This document shows, piece after piece, positions 8,791-17,547 of a stretch of DNA of 64,000 bases. The translations under genes and the position numbers were made by a program. Each line of letters begins with the position of its first letter. Within the stretch, counting starts at the first letter, position 1. Below the pieces are notes generated by a model, which saw only the letters and a list, made by a program, of their open reading frames with translations, did not search any database and was not told the origin of the DNA. The stretch lies in assembly GCA_964627605.1 (NCBI GenBank), contig CAZVGZ010000012.1, positions 1-64,000 of the forward strand. Direction: 5' to 3'. Origin of the DNA: CAZVGZ01 sp964627605. GTDB taxonomy: Bacteria; Latescibacterota; MWCZ01; CAZVGZ01.

Positions 8791-9285
8791 ATGTTGAACA
8801 TACATGCCGATCTCATATGGTGGACGATCATCACCTTCGTCCTACTGCTGCTCATTCTGAGAAAGGTGGCGTGGAGGCCGATAATAGAGGCTCTCGATGC
8901 CCGCGACGAGGCGATGGCCAAGGCCAAAGTCGAAGTGGAAAATGCCCAAGAAGAGGGGCGTAAGCGAGTGGATGAGCACCGGCATATGCTCACGAAAGCC
9001 GAAGCCGAAGCTGGAGATATTCTCCTCCAAGCCAGGGATGCCGCCGACCGCGTGCACAAGGAGATCACCGAGCAGGCCAAAATCGACGCTGAGGCGATCC
9101 ACGAACGCGCCATCAAAGAGATCGAATATGCCAAGGGCGCGGCCCTGCGAGAGGTGAGGGACACCATCACCGACCTCGCTCTTACAGCAGCCGGGCGCAT
9201 TCTAGGCGAAACGTTGGATGAGGAGCGGCACAAGAGGCTAATCGACGACATGATCGCCGAACTGCCTCAAGAGCCGATGCCCTGA
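8791..9285 (+). CDS. atpF: ATP synthase F0 subunit b
   Basis: A 164-residue stator stalk subunit: one N-terminal membrane helix (about 7-25, IWWTIITFVLLLLILRKVAW) followed by a long charged, alanine-rich coiled coil with little else. SD GGGAG precedes ATG 8791. The stop TGA overlaps the atpH ATG (TGATG), so the two stator subunits are translationally coupled. Only one b-type gene is present, so the stalk is presumably a homodimer. Confidence 0.94.
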   Translation: MLNIHADLIWWTIITFVLLLLILRKVAWRPIIEALDARDEAMAKAKVEVENAQEEGRKRVDEHRHMLTKAEAEAGDILLQARDAADRVHKEITEQAKIDAEAIHERAIKEIEYAKGAALREVRDTITDLALTAAGRILGETLDEERHKRLIDDMIAELPQEPMP

Positions 9286-9830
9286 TGGCCGTCAATAATC
9301 AGGTCGCACGCCGGTATGCTGACGCCCTTATTACAGCGGCGAAAGAATCGGATCAGACCGGCATACTGAGGTCTCAGTTGAGTGGTGTGGTGTCTCTGCT
9401 CAAAGAGTCTCCAGAGTTTTCGCGGATCGCGCACGATCCGACGATCCCAGCCGGTGGCAAAGCTGAGATCGTCTCTGAGGCGTTTGGCGAATCAATCGCG
9501 CCGATAATGCGTGGTTTTCTGGAGCTTCTCATCTCACACCACCGTGAATCAGCCATGGCGGAAATTGTTGACGCTGGGCTTTCGCGGCTGGACGAGAAAG
9601 AGGGCATAGTAACCGCCGTAGTCACATCGCATATTGCACTGACTGACGTCCAGAAGTCAGCACTGACCACCCAGTTGGAGACCAGGACCGGGAAGACAGT
9701 GCGTCTTGAGGCCGACATTGACGAGTCGATCACCGGTGGGTTTTCAGTCAGGATAGGCGGCGCGATCTACGACGCAACCGTGGCAGCACAGCTAAGGCGC
9801 ATTCGCGAACAGATGACTCGACCATTATGA
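9285..9830 (+). CDS. atpH: ATP synthase F1 subunit delta
   Basis: A 181-residue delta (OSCP) subunit joining the b stalk to the top of F1. The N-terminal helical bundle begins VARRYADALITAAKE, and the C-terminal signature DESITGGFSVRIGGAIYDA (about 145-163) is typical. It starts at the last base of the atpF stop codon and is followed by atpA after 34 bases. Confidence 0.94.
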   Translation: MAVNNQVARRYADALITAAKESDQTGILRSQLSGVVSLLKESPEFSRIAHDPTIPAGGKAEIVSEAFGESIAPIMRGFLELLISHHRESAMAEIVDAGLSRLDEKEGIVTAVVTSHIALTDVQKSALTTQLETRTGKTVRLEADIDESITGGFSVRIGGAIYDATVAAQLRRIREQMTRPL

Positions 9831-9864
9831 TCTCACCACTACGATAAAGCACCAGAGGACCGGT

Positions 9865-11481
9865 ATGGCCACCACATTTGATGTACGCCCCGACGAGATA
9901 TCGTCGATCCTTAAGCAGCAACTGCTTCGGTTTGATCGAGGTGCCGACGTCTACGACGCCGGAACCGTGCTGCAGGTCGGTGACGGCATCGCACGCGTCC
10001 ACGGCTTGACGAACGTTATGGCTGGCGAACTCGCGGAGTTCCCCCACGAGGTCATGGGCCTGGCGTTCAACCTTGAGGAAGACAACGTTGGCTGCATTCT
10101 CTTCGGCGAAGACACCGAGATCAAAGAGGGCGATACTGTCCGGCGCACCAACCAGATTCTTCAGGTGCCGGTCGGCGAAGCGCTATTGGGCCGTGTTGTA
10201 AACCCGTTGGGTCACCCGATTGATGGCAAAGGCGAAATCCATACAGACGAGCACAACCTAGTCGAGCGCAAAGCGCCAGGAGTAATCGCCCGACAGCCAG
10301 TCAACCAGCCCCTTCAGACAGGCCTAAAAGCGATTGATGCGCTCACTCCGATCGGTCGCGGTCAGCGCGAGCTGATTATCGGCGACAGGCAGACCGGCAA
10401 GACTGCGCTCGCTGTGGACACGATTATCAATCAGCGCGACACCGATGTCTACTGCATCTATGTGGCTATCGGCCAAAAAGCGTCTACCGTGGCGCAGGTG
10501 GCCAAGACATTGGAAAACAACGGCGCGATGGAGTACACCACCATCGTCTCCGCCGCCGCTTCTGAGCCAGCCCCGCTCCAGTACCTCGCCCCCTACGCGG
10601 GAGCAGCGATGGGAGAATGGTTCCGCGATATGAAGCGTGATCCAAAATCAGGCGAGCCAGACCCGGAACGACACGAAAAATTCAAACATGTCTGCGTCGT
10701 ATACGATGATCTAACAAAACACGCCTGGGCCTACCGCCAGGTGGCGCTCCTGATGCGACGCCCCCCAGGCCGCGAGGCCTATCCTGGCGATGTGTTCTAT
10801 CTCCACTCCAGGCTGTTGGAACGCGCAGCGATGATGTCAGACGACGAGGGCAGCGGATCGCTGACGGCGCTGCCGATCATCGAGACGCAGGAAGGCGATC
10901 TTTCAACCTATATACCGACAAACGTGATCTCTATTACCGACGGCCAGATATTCTTTGAGACCGACCTGTTCTATGGTGGTCAGCGTCCGGCTATCAACGC
11001 CGGTCTGTCTGTGTCACGCGTTGGCGGAAAAGCGCAAATCAAAGCCATGTCGGACAGGGACGTTGCAGGCACGCTTCGCGTCGATCTGGCGCGGTTCAGG
11101 GAGGTGGCGGCCTTCGCGCAGTTCGGCTCCGATCTGGATGCTTCAACCCAGCGTCAACTTACCAGGGGCGAGCGTCTGATGGAGATTATCAAGCAGGGCG
11201 TGGAGTCGCCGATGCCAGTCGAAGAGCAGGTCATAACGATCTTCGCTGCCGCCCAGGGCAAACTTGATGATCTTCCGGCAACGGTCGTGGGCAGATGGGA
11301 AGAGGAGTTTCTCGGTTTTGTGCGCAGCCGTCCGGGAATACTGGACAAGATTCGTGAAGAGGGTCGTCTGACTCGACCATGCCTTGAGGCGCTAGGTCCC
11401 GTCACCGGATACGGTGACCAACTCCTCAAGACACAACTCTCGGACCTGATTGACGAGTTCAACCGAACCTTCAAAGCCTAG
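9865..11481 (+). CDS. atpA: ATP synthase F1 subunit alpha
   Basis: A 538-residue alpha subunit carrying the non-catalytic nucleotide sites. The Walker A motif GDRQTGKT is at 173-180, and RPPGREAYPGDVFYLHSRLL is intact. It is about 30 residues longer than common alphas (E. coli 513). Part of the excess is a charged insertion near residues 255-272 (around KRDPKSGEPDPERHEK), placed between GEWFRD and VVYDDL, where most alphas have only a few residues. SD GAGG lies upstream of ATG 9865. Confidence 0.95.
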   Translation: MATTFDVRPDEISSILKQQLLRFDRGADVYDAGTVLQVGDGIARVHGLTNVMAGELAEFPHEVMGLAFNLEEDNVGCILFGEDTEIKEGDTVRRTNQILQVPVGEALLGRVVNPLGHPIDGKGEIHTDEHNLVERKAPGVIARQPVNQPLQTGLKAIDALTPIGRGQRELIIGDRQTGKTALAVDTIINQRDTDVYCIYVAIGQKASTVAQVAKTLENNGAMEYTTIVSAAASEPAPLQYLAPYAGAAMGEWFRDMKRDPKSGEPDPERHEKFKHVCVVYDDLTKHAWAYRQVALLMRRPPGREAYPGDVFYLHSRLLERAAMMSDDEGSGSLTALPIIETQEGDLSTYIPTNVISITDGQIFFETDLFYGGQRPAINAGLSVSRVGGKAQIKAMSDRDVAGTLRVDLARFREVAAFAQFGSDLDASTQRQLTRGERLMEIIKQGVESPMPVEEQVITIFAAAQGKLDDLPATVVGRWEEEFLGFVRSRPGILDKIREEGRLTRPCLEALGPVTGYGDQLLKTQLSDLIDEFNRTFKA

Positions 11482-11495
11482 CTGAACCTGACGCG

Positions 11496-12356
11496 ATGCC
11501 GAATCTTAGAACCATACGCCGCAGAATAACGAGCGTAACCAACATCCAGCAGGTCACGCGGGCGATGTATATGGTGGCCGCGGCGAAAATGCGTAAGGCG
11601 CAGGAAGCGATTCTCAAAGATCGCCCCTACGCCCTCAAGCTCGATGAGATAATGTCGCGCGTGGCATCGCAAGTAGATCAGCAAGCCCATCCGCTGGTAA
11701 GAGAGCGGGAGCTTGAACGCACCACGGTTGTGGTGATAGCAGCTGACCGTGGTCTTTGCGGAAGTTTTAACAGCAATGTCATCCGTCGGGGAGCAGATCT
11801 GGTTGACTCTTATGGCGGAGACCGGACCGAGGTCATATGTGTTGGCGGAAAATCCCGTGACTTTTTCACGTCGCGGGGCTACGATGTGGCACAGGAGTAC
11901 GCCGGGATTTTTGGCGACCTCAACTACGGCTACGCCCAGGCGATCACCGAAGACCTGATATCTCGCTACACATCAGCGCGGACAGACAGGATTGAGATCG
12001 TCTGCAACGAGTTCAAAAGTGCGTTGGTACAAGAGGTGATGGAAACACGTTTTTTGCCCTTGCTACCGCGGCCACCAGAGGCCGATCCCAACTTCGTCGA
12101 GTACCTATACGAGCCTTCGAAAGAGTCGGTTTGGGACCAGCTTGTCAGCCGCCACCTAGCAGCTAAGGTGTGGCGGACGCTTTTGGAGTCCAACGCCTCT
12201 GAGCAGGCGGCTCGAATGTCGGCGATGGACAACGCCACAAACAATGCAGATGATATGATTCAGGAGCTTACTCAGCTTCGCAACAAGGTCAGGCAGACCG
12301 CTATCACCAGTGAAATAACCGAAATCGTCGGCGGCGCTGATGCGCTGGCAGGATAA
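11496..12356 (+). CDS. atpG: ATP synthase F1 subunit gamma
   Basis: A 286-residue central rotor shaft. The N-terminal helix PNLRTIRRRITSVTNIQQ, the ADRGLCGSFN loop and the C-terminal helix with MSAMDNATNNADDMI and ITSEITEIVGGADAL are all typical of gamma; the two terminal helices form the coiled coil inside the alpha-beta ring. It lies 14 bases after atpA and 18 before atpD. Confidence 0.95.
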   Translation: MPNLRTIRRRITSVTNIQQVTRAMYMVAAAKMRKAQEAILKDRPYALKLDEIMSRVASQVDQQAHPLVRERELERTTVVVIAADRGLCGSFNSNVIRRGADLVDSYGGDRTEVICVGGKSRDFFTSRGYDVAQEYAGIFGDLNYGYAQAITEDLISRYTSARTDRIEIVCNEFKSALVQEVMETRFLPLLPRPPEADPNFVEYLYEPSKESVWDQLVSRHLAAKVWRTLLESNASEQAARMSAMDNATNNADDMIQELTQLRNKVRQTAITSEITEIVGGADALAG

Positions 12357-12374
12357 ATAAGACCACACGAGGAA

Positions 12375-13778
12375 ATGATGGAAGAGAATATCGGCAAAGT
12401 CTTGCAGATCATGGGCGCGGTGGTGGATGTCGACTTCTCTGGGGCGGAGCTGCCGTCGATCAGAGATGCGCTCGAAATCGATCATCAGGGCAGTCGTCTG
12501 GTTCTGGAGGTGGCGCAGCACTTGGGTGAGAGCGCCGTCAGAACCATAGCGATGGACTCCACCGACGGCCTTGTCAGAGGCACTCCGGTCAAGGATACCG
12601 GCGAACCTATATCGGTGCCTGTAGGACCAAATGTGCTTGGCCGTATGATGAACGTCATCGGTGAGCCGATTGACGGCGGAGGAGATATTGAGTCGGAAAA
12701 ACTCTACCCGATTCACCGACCTGCCCCTCCCCACGTAAGCCTGACGACCAGCTCGGAGATGCTCGACACCGGGATGAAGGTCATCGACCTGATACAGCCG
12801 TTCGCCCGTGGGGGCAAGATCGGCCTGTTTGGCGGCGCTGGAGTCGGCAAGACAGTTATCATTACCGAGCTTATTAACAACATTGCCCTTGAGCATGGTG
12901 GCTACTCGGTATTTGCCGGTGTTGGCGAAAGGACCCGCGAGGGAAACGATCTGTACCTGGAGATGTCGGAATCTGGAGTGCTGGAGCGGACCGCACTTGT
13001 ATTCGGGCAGATGAACGAACCGCCTGGCGCGCGGGCAAGGGTGGGGCTTACAGGGCTGGCATGTGCTGAGTACTTCCGCGATGAGGAAGGTCGCGACGTC
13101 TTGTTGTTCATCGACAACATCTTCCGTTTCACCCAGGCAGGCTCTGAGGTCTCAGCGCTCTTGAGTCGAATGCCGTCGGCAGTGGGTTACCAGCCTACCC
13201 TTGCTACCGACATGGGCGAGCTGCAAGAGAGGATCACCTCGACAGTCAACGGTGCCATCACCTCAATGCAGGCGATCTACGTCCCGGCGGACGACTATAC
13301 CGATCCGGCACCAGTGGCATCTTTCGCACATCTGGATGCAGCGACATACCTGGACCGTTCCATCGCCGAGGAGGGCCGCTATCCAGCGGTGCATCCGCTG
13401 CAATCCACCTCGCGCATCCTCGACCCGAACGTAGTTGGCGAAGAGCACTACTCTGTCGCTCGAAACGTCCAGGAGATTCTCCAGCGCTATCAGGACCTCC
13501 GCGACATCATCGCCATTTTGGGAATTGAGGAGCTGTCGGACGATGACCGCGTGGTTGTCTCAAGGGCAAGAAAAATACAGATGTTCTTGACTCAGCCGAT
13601 GCATGTCGCCGAAGCGTTTACAGGTCTGTCAGGCAAATATGTGCCGGTGGCTGAGACCATCAGAGGCTTCAAAGAGCTTGTGGATGGCGAGCACGACGAT
13701 CTGCCTGAAGAAGCGTTCTTTATGGTGGGTGCAATCGACGAAGCGGTCTCCAAGGCCGCCAGAATGGCCGACGAATGA
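12375..13778 (+). CDS. atpD: ATP synthase F1 subunit beta
   Basis: A 467-residue catalytic subunit. Walker A is GGAGVGKT (153-160), the catalytic glutamate region is GVGERTREGNDLY, Walker B is VLLFIDNIFRFTQAG, and ALLSRMPSAVGYQPTLATDM is intact. SD GAGGAA precedes the tandem ATG codons at 12375 and 12378. Its stop overlaps the start of atpC by four bases (ATGA). Confidence 0.96.
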   Translation: MMEENIGKVLQIMGAVVDVDFSGAELPSIRDALEIDHQGSRLVLEVAQHLGESAVRTIAMDSTDGLVRGTPVKDTGEPISVPVGPNVLGRMMNVIGEPIDGGGDIESEKLYPIHRPAPPHVSLTTSSEMLDTGMKVIDLIQPFARGGKIGLFGGAGVGKTVIITELINNIALEHGGYSVFAGVGERTREGNDLYLEMSESGVLERTALVFGQMNEPPGARARVGLTGLACAEYFRDEEGRDVLLFIDNIFRFTQAGSEVSALLSRMPSAVGYQPTLATDMGELQERITSTVNGAITSMQAIYVPADDYTDPAPVASFAHLDAATYLDRSIAEEGRYPAVHPLQSTSRILDPNVVGEEHYSVARNVQEILQRYQDLRDIIAILGIEELSDDDRVVVSRARKIQMFLTQPMHVAEAFTGLSGKYVPVAETIRGFKELVDGEHDDLPEEAFFMVGAIDEAVSKAARMADE

Positions 13779-14173
13779 GCACTGTCCCGCTCGAGATAAT
13801 CACCCCTGAACGGATTGTATTCACTGGTGATGTGGATGCGATTCGCGCGCCGGGAAGAGCTGGCTCTTTCGCAGTGCTTCCTGGACATATTCCCATGATA
13901 TCAACACTCTCGGTGGGCGACGCGAGGCTTTATACATCTGACGGTGTCAGAGTCATGGCGCTTTCCGGCGGCCTCGCAGAAGTACTTCGCAGCGGTGTGA
14001 CTATTCTGGCCGAGACAGCGGAATTCGCCGATGAGATAGACCCGACGAGGGCGCAGTCGGCGGTGGAGCGCGCCAGAGCACGTCTCAAAGAGCGCTCTCC
14101 TAATCTCGACACCGCCAGAGCGGACCAGGCACTTTTTAGGGCGCTTAACCGCCTCAAAGTCTCCCGTCTCTAG
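13775..14173 (+). CDS. atpC: ATP synthase F1 subunit epsilon
   Basis: A 132-residue epsilon subunit, part of the rotor foot and a regulator of ATP hydrolysis. The N-terminal beta-barrel shows PERIVFTGDVDAIRAPG and the GSFAVLPGHIPMIS signature; a two-helix C-terminal region follows (about 87-130). It is the last gene of the operon, followed by a terminator. Confidence 0.94.
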   Translation: MSTVPLEIITPERIVFTGDVDAIRAPGRAGSFAVLPGHIPMISTLSVGDARLYTSDGVRVMALSGGLAEVLRSGVTILAETAEFADEIDPTRAQSAVERARARLKERSPNLDTARADQALFRALNRLKVSRL

Positions 14174-14212
14174 CCCCACTTCGCGCCATCGGAAGCTATC
14201 GGGTTTTCTGGG

Positions 14213-14238
14213 AGCACCGCTTGTTCGGTGTTTTTTTG
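14213..14238 (+). terminator. Rho-independent terminator of the ATP synthase operon
   Basis: Stem AGCACCG (14213-14219) pairs with CGGTGTT (14226-14232, one G-U pair), six-base loop, and the T run continues to 14237. It lies about 40 bases after the atpC stop. Confidence 0.8.
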
Positions 14239-14375
14239 TTTTAGATCGGCGACCCAAGACCGGCCTCTGAGTCGAAAGGTGGTTGCGTGGACATTATACC
14301 ACTTTTTCCGTTGGACATCGGAACCGCAGAGGAGTACGAACACGCCCAAGCACTTTGGCGAATCGAGAGTTCTTC

Positions 14376-14405
14376 CTGAAGCTCTGATTTTATTGTAGTT
14401 ATACT
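14376..14405 (+). promoter_or_regulatory. Possible promoter of argS
   Basis: TATACT at 14400-14405 matches five of six bases of a -10 box; CTGAAG at 14376-14381, 18 bases upstream, is only a weak -35 box. The position, about 55 bases before the argS ATG and after the atp terminator, is right. The rest of the 285-base interval between atpC and argS shows no gene. Confidence 0.3.
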
Positions 14406-14458
14406 CCCCTTGGGGATCACAGATAGACAACAGCCCCTCTACGCCGGTATCTGACGAC

Positions 14459-16213
14459 ATGAACCCAAGCACTCTCTTCTTCGCCGAACAGCTCTCCAAA
14501 ACCACCGGACTGTCGCTCGACGAAGCTCAAGCCGCCATTGAACCCACGCCCAACCCAGAACTGGGCGACTACGCATTTGGCTGTTTCTCGCTCGCCAAAA
14601 CCCTAAGAAAATTACCGGTCCAGATCGCCGAGGACATCGTCGAAAAGCTCCCAGTGGGCGGACCGATCGTCGAAGCGACATCGGCCGGCCCCTACGTCAA
14701 TGTTCGCATCAATCGCAAATTGATGACCGCCCAAGTGCTGGGCGATGTCTTTTCACGGACCACCCGGTTTGGCAACAGTAATGTTGGCAAAGACGAACTC
14801 GTTGTCATCGACTACTCATCACCCAACGTAGCAAAAAGGTTCCACGTCGGCCATCTCTCTTCGACGGTTATTGGCGGCGCGCTGGCCAACATGTTCGAAT
14901 GTTTGGGCTACTCGGTGCTGCGGATAAACCATCTAGGCGACTGGGGAACTCAGTTCGGAAAGCTGATAGTCGCGTTTCACAACTGGGGTGATGACGACGA
15001 ACTCAAACGTGCGCCTATCGAACATCTCGAGCAGCTATACGTCCGTTTTCATACCGAGGCAGAAACACAGCCAGAGCTGGACGACCAGGCCCGCGACTGG
15101 TCGAGAAGGCTGGAGGAAGGCGACAGCGACGCCAGGGAATTGTGGCAACTTTTCAGGGATGTGTCGATAGATGAGCTGGAGCAGATATACAAGAGGCTAG
15201 GTGTCAGGTTCGATCACTATCACGGCGAAGCGTTCTACGAGCCGCTTCTTAACGACACGATAGACGCTGTCGAGTCCTCAGGCCAGCTTGAATTGAGCGA
15301 CGATGCCATGGTCATCAAATTCCCAGAGAGCGAAGATATGCCGCCGATGCTTCTTAGGCGGTCGGATGGCGCAACACTATACGCCACAAGGGATTTAGCT
15401 GCGGCATACTACCGCTGGAAAACTTTCAAATTCACCAAATGCCTCTATGTCGTCGGACAGGATCAGGCGCTTCATTTCAAGCAGCTATTTACCGCTCTTG
15501 AGCAGTTGGGTTGTGATTGGGTGGACAGGGTTGAACATGTGGGTTTCGGGCGGGTCAAAGGGATGTCCACCCGCAAAGGCAATGTGGTTCTCATCGACGA
15601 TCTATTGGGTCGCGCAGTTGGGCGTGTCGAGGAGATCATGAAGGACAATCCCGATCAGTTCAGCGGGATCGACGACCCAGAAGCTGTCGCGGAAGCCGTG
15701 GGGGTCGGAGCAATCATTTTCAGTACCGTTTCGAGACGTCGCATGAAAGATGTGGAGTTCGATTGGGACCGCGCTCTTAATTTCCAGGGCGAGACCGGAC
15801 CCTATCTCCAGTACACCCACGCCAGAATGGCCAGCATTTTGAGGAAAGCTTCCGAAGTCGATCCAAAAGAGATGGCTCAGCTCGCCGCATTAAGGGACAA
15901 CGACCCTGAACTGATCTCGAAGACAGTCGATATCTCGCTGATTACCTCCGACGTGGAGTGGGCGGTAATAAAAGAATTGGACCGGTTTGAGTCGCAAATC
16001 AGTTCAGCCGCTGACCAGTTCGACCCATCCTACGTCGCCTCATACCTGATCGATCTGGCAGCGGCCGCAAACAAGTTCCACTACGAGTGCCGCGTCATAA
16101 ACCCCGACGAGCCCGACTTGATGAAAGCCCGGTTGGCGCTCTCTGAAGCGATTCGCCAGGTGCTGAACAACGGTCTAGCGCTCCTCTGCCTCAACGCACC
16201 TGAGCGCATGTAG
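14459..16213 (+). CDS. argS: Arginyl-tRNA synthetase
   Basis: A 584-residue class I aminoacyl-tRNA synthetase that charges tRNA-Arg. The HIGH signature is HVGH (129-132) in the ArgS context SSPNVAKRFHVGHLSST, and the degenerate KMSKS-type loop GMSTRKG is at 368-374. The N-terminal Add-1 domain (about 1-100) contains GPYVNVRIN, and the C-terminal anticodon-binding domain ends with ALLCLNAPERM, as usual. ATG 14459 gives the typical length. The MFS gene starts at the very next base after its stop. Confidence 0.96.
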   Translation: MNPSTLFFAEQLSKTTGLSLDEAQAAIEPTPNPELGDYAFGCFSLAKTLRKLPVQIAEDIVEKLPVGGPIVEATSAGPYVNVRINRKLMTAQVLGDVFSRTTRFGNSNVGKDELVVIDYSSPNVAKRFHVGHLSSTVIGGALANMFECLGYSVLRINHLGDWGTQFGKLIVAFHNWGDDDELKRAPIEHLEQLYVRFHTEAETQPELDDQARDWSRRLEEGDSDARELWQLFRDVSIDELEQIYKRLGVRFDHYHGEAFYEPLLNDTIDAVESSGQLELSDDAMVIKFPESEDMPPMLLRRSDGATLYATRDLAAAYYRWKTFKFTKCLYVVGQDQALHFKQLFTALEQLGCDWVDRVEHVGFGRVKGMSTRKGNVVLIDDLLGRAVGRVEEIMKDNPDQFSGIDDPEAVAEAVGVGAIIFSTVSRRRMKDVEFDWDRALNFQGETGPYLQYTHARMASILRKASEVDPKEMAQLAALRDNDPELISKTVDISLITSDVEWAVIKELDRFESQISSAADQFDPSYVASYLIDLAAAANKFHYECRVINPDEPDLMKARLALSEAIRQVLNNGLALLCLNAPERM

Positions 16214-17542
16214 ATGGCGCAGACATCGCATCCATCATCCTGCACTGTCGGTGATACTCTCGCCGCACCTCCGCACGCCCGATGGAACTTTTGGATCATC
16301 GCCCTGGACGCGAGCGTGTGGCACGTCGGCGTGGCGCTCATGTCCCCGTCGGCGATACTGCCTTTCTTTCTTTGTCGCTTGGGCGCAGGCGACATGATGA
16401 TCGGTCTGATGGTGGCCGTACAACAGGCGGGGTGGATGCTGCCGCAACTGTTTGCAGCAAGCCGGCTGGCCCATCGATCTCGAAAGCTTCCGTTCCTTAT
16501 CTGGTCATGCATCATAGGCCGCTTGCCGTTCCTGATTCTGGCTGCGGTCGTCTGGTGGATGAGCGATGCGTGGCCGCTGGCTGTGGGTATTATTTTCTAC
16601 GCGATCTTCGCCGGTTTTTGGGTTAGCGACGCGCTGGCCACAGTCCCCTGGCTGGAGATCGTCGGCAAAGGTATCCCCTCTGGACTCCGTGGCCGCCTCT
16701 TCGGAGCCATCGGCTTGTTTGGTGGCTTAGCGTCAGCTTTTGCAGGGCTATTTCTGGTTGACAGGATTCTAGAACATCCGCTGTTGCCGTTTCCTAAGAA
16801 CTACAGCGTTCTGTTTTTGGCGGTGTTCGTCTTCATGGCGCTCTCGACCGTGTGGGTGGCCCTCATCCGTGAGCCACCAGGCCCCGTCGAAGACAGATCG
16901 CGTCCGGTACACAAACTGATAGCCCAGATCCCTCAACTACTTCGCCGCCAACCGGCATTTACGCGGATGCTCGTCGCACAGTTTTTCCTCAATGCCTGGA
17001 CGATGGCATACCCATTTTTGGCCCTTGCCGCCACGGAGTCGCTAGGTGAAGCGGTGGCGGTCAGTGGAGCGTTCGTATTTGCAGAGCGGTTGGGCGCGAC
17101 AGGAGCGTCGATGATATGGGGATATCTCAACGATAAGCTTGGCAGCCGGTTCGTGATACGAGGCACCGCTGTTACGATCTGCGGTGCGCTAGCTCTAGCT
17201 TTGGCGATCCCATCACTTTTGGCTCTGGTGTGGATGTGGGGCATAACGCTTCCGTGGCCACCTATAGCGGTGTTCGCAGCGTCGATGTTTCTATTGGGTT
17301 CCGCACAGAGCGGCATGTGGGCAGGCCTGACCAACTACATGATGGAAGTCGTCCCCGACGCTGAGCGGACCACCTACATCGGCCTAAAGAACACGCTTGG
17401 TGGAGTTGCTGTGATATGGCCTGCGGTCGGAGGTTGGGTGGCCTCAGCGTGGTCGTACGAGACGGTCTTTGCGGCGTCGCTGGGTGGGATGTTGGTCGGC
17501 GCTGTTGTGACGGTTTGGCTGCCGGACTCGTCCAACAAATAG
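16214..17542 (+). CDS. MFS transporter
   Basis: A 442-residue major facilitator-type permease with about twelve hydrophobic helices in two halves separated by a charged cytoplasmic loop near residues 215-240 (REPPGPVEDRSRPVHK). The N-terminal region ahead of helix 1 is about 20 residues. The stretch ISGLRGRLFG-like SGLRGRLFGAIGL after helix 4 suits the family. The gene begins immediately after the argS stop with no spacing, so it is translated from the same mRNA, yet a functional link to tRNA charging is not evident. Substrate unknown. It converges with the ceramidase-like gene, whose stop is five bases away. Confidence 0.82.
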   Translation: MAQTSHPSSCTVGDTLAAPPHARWNFWIIALDASVWHVGVALMSPSAILPFFLCRLGAGDMMIGLMVAVQQAGWMLPQLFAASRLAHRSRKLPFLIWSCIIGRLPFLILAAVVWWMSDAWPLAVGIIFYAIFAGFWVSDALATVPWLEIVGKGIPSGLRGRLFGAIGLFGGLASAFAGLFLVDRILEHPLLPFPKNYSVLFLAVFVFMALSTVWVALIREPPGPVEDRSRPVHKLIAQIPQLLRRQPAFTRMLVAQFFLNAWTMAYPFLALAATESLGEAVAVSGAFVFAERLGATGASMIWGYLNDKLGSRFVIRGTAVTICGALALALAIPSLLALVWMWGITLPWPPIAVFAASMFLLGSAQSGMWAGLTNYMMEVVPDAERTTYIGLKNTLGGVAVIWPAVGGWVASAWSYETVFAASLGGMLVGAVVTVWLPDSSNK

Positions 17543-17547
17543 ACCTG

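Noticed and set aside
8403..9251. 282-codon minus-strand open frame opposite atpE, atpF and atpH
   Set aside because: It runs antisense to three certain ATP synthase genes and its Ser/Ala/Arg-rich composition is a codon-bias shadow.
12156..12896. 246-codon minus-strand open frame opposite atpG/atpD
   Set aside because: Antisense to conserved genes, no SD and no family-like pattern.
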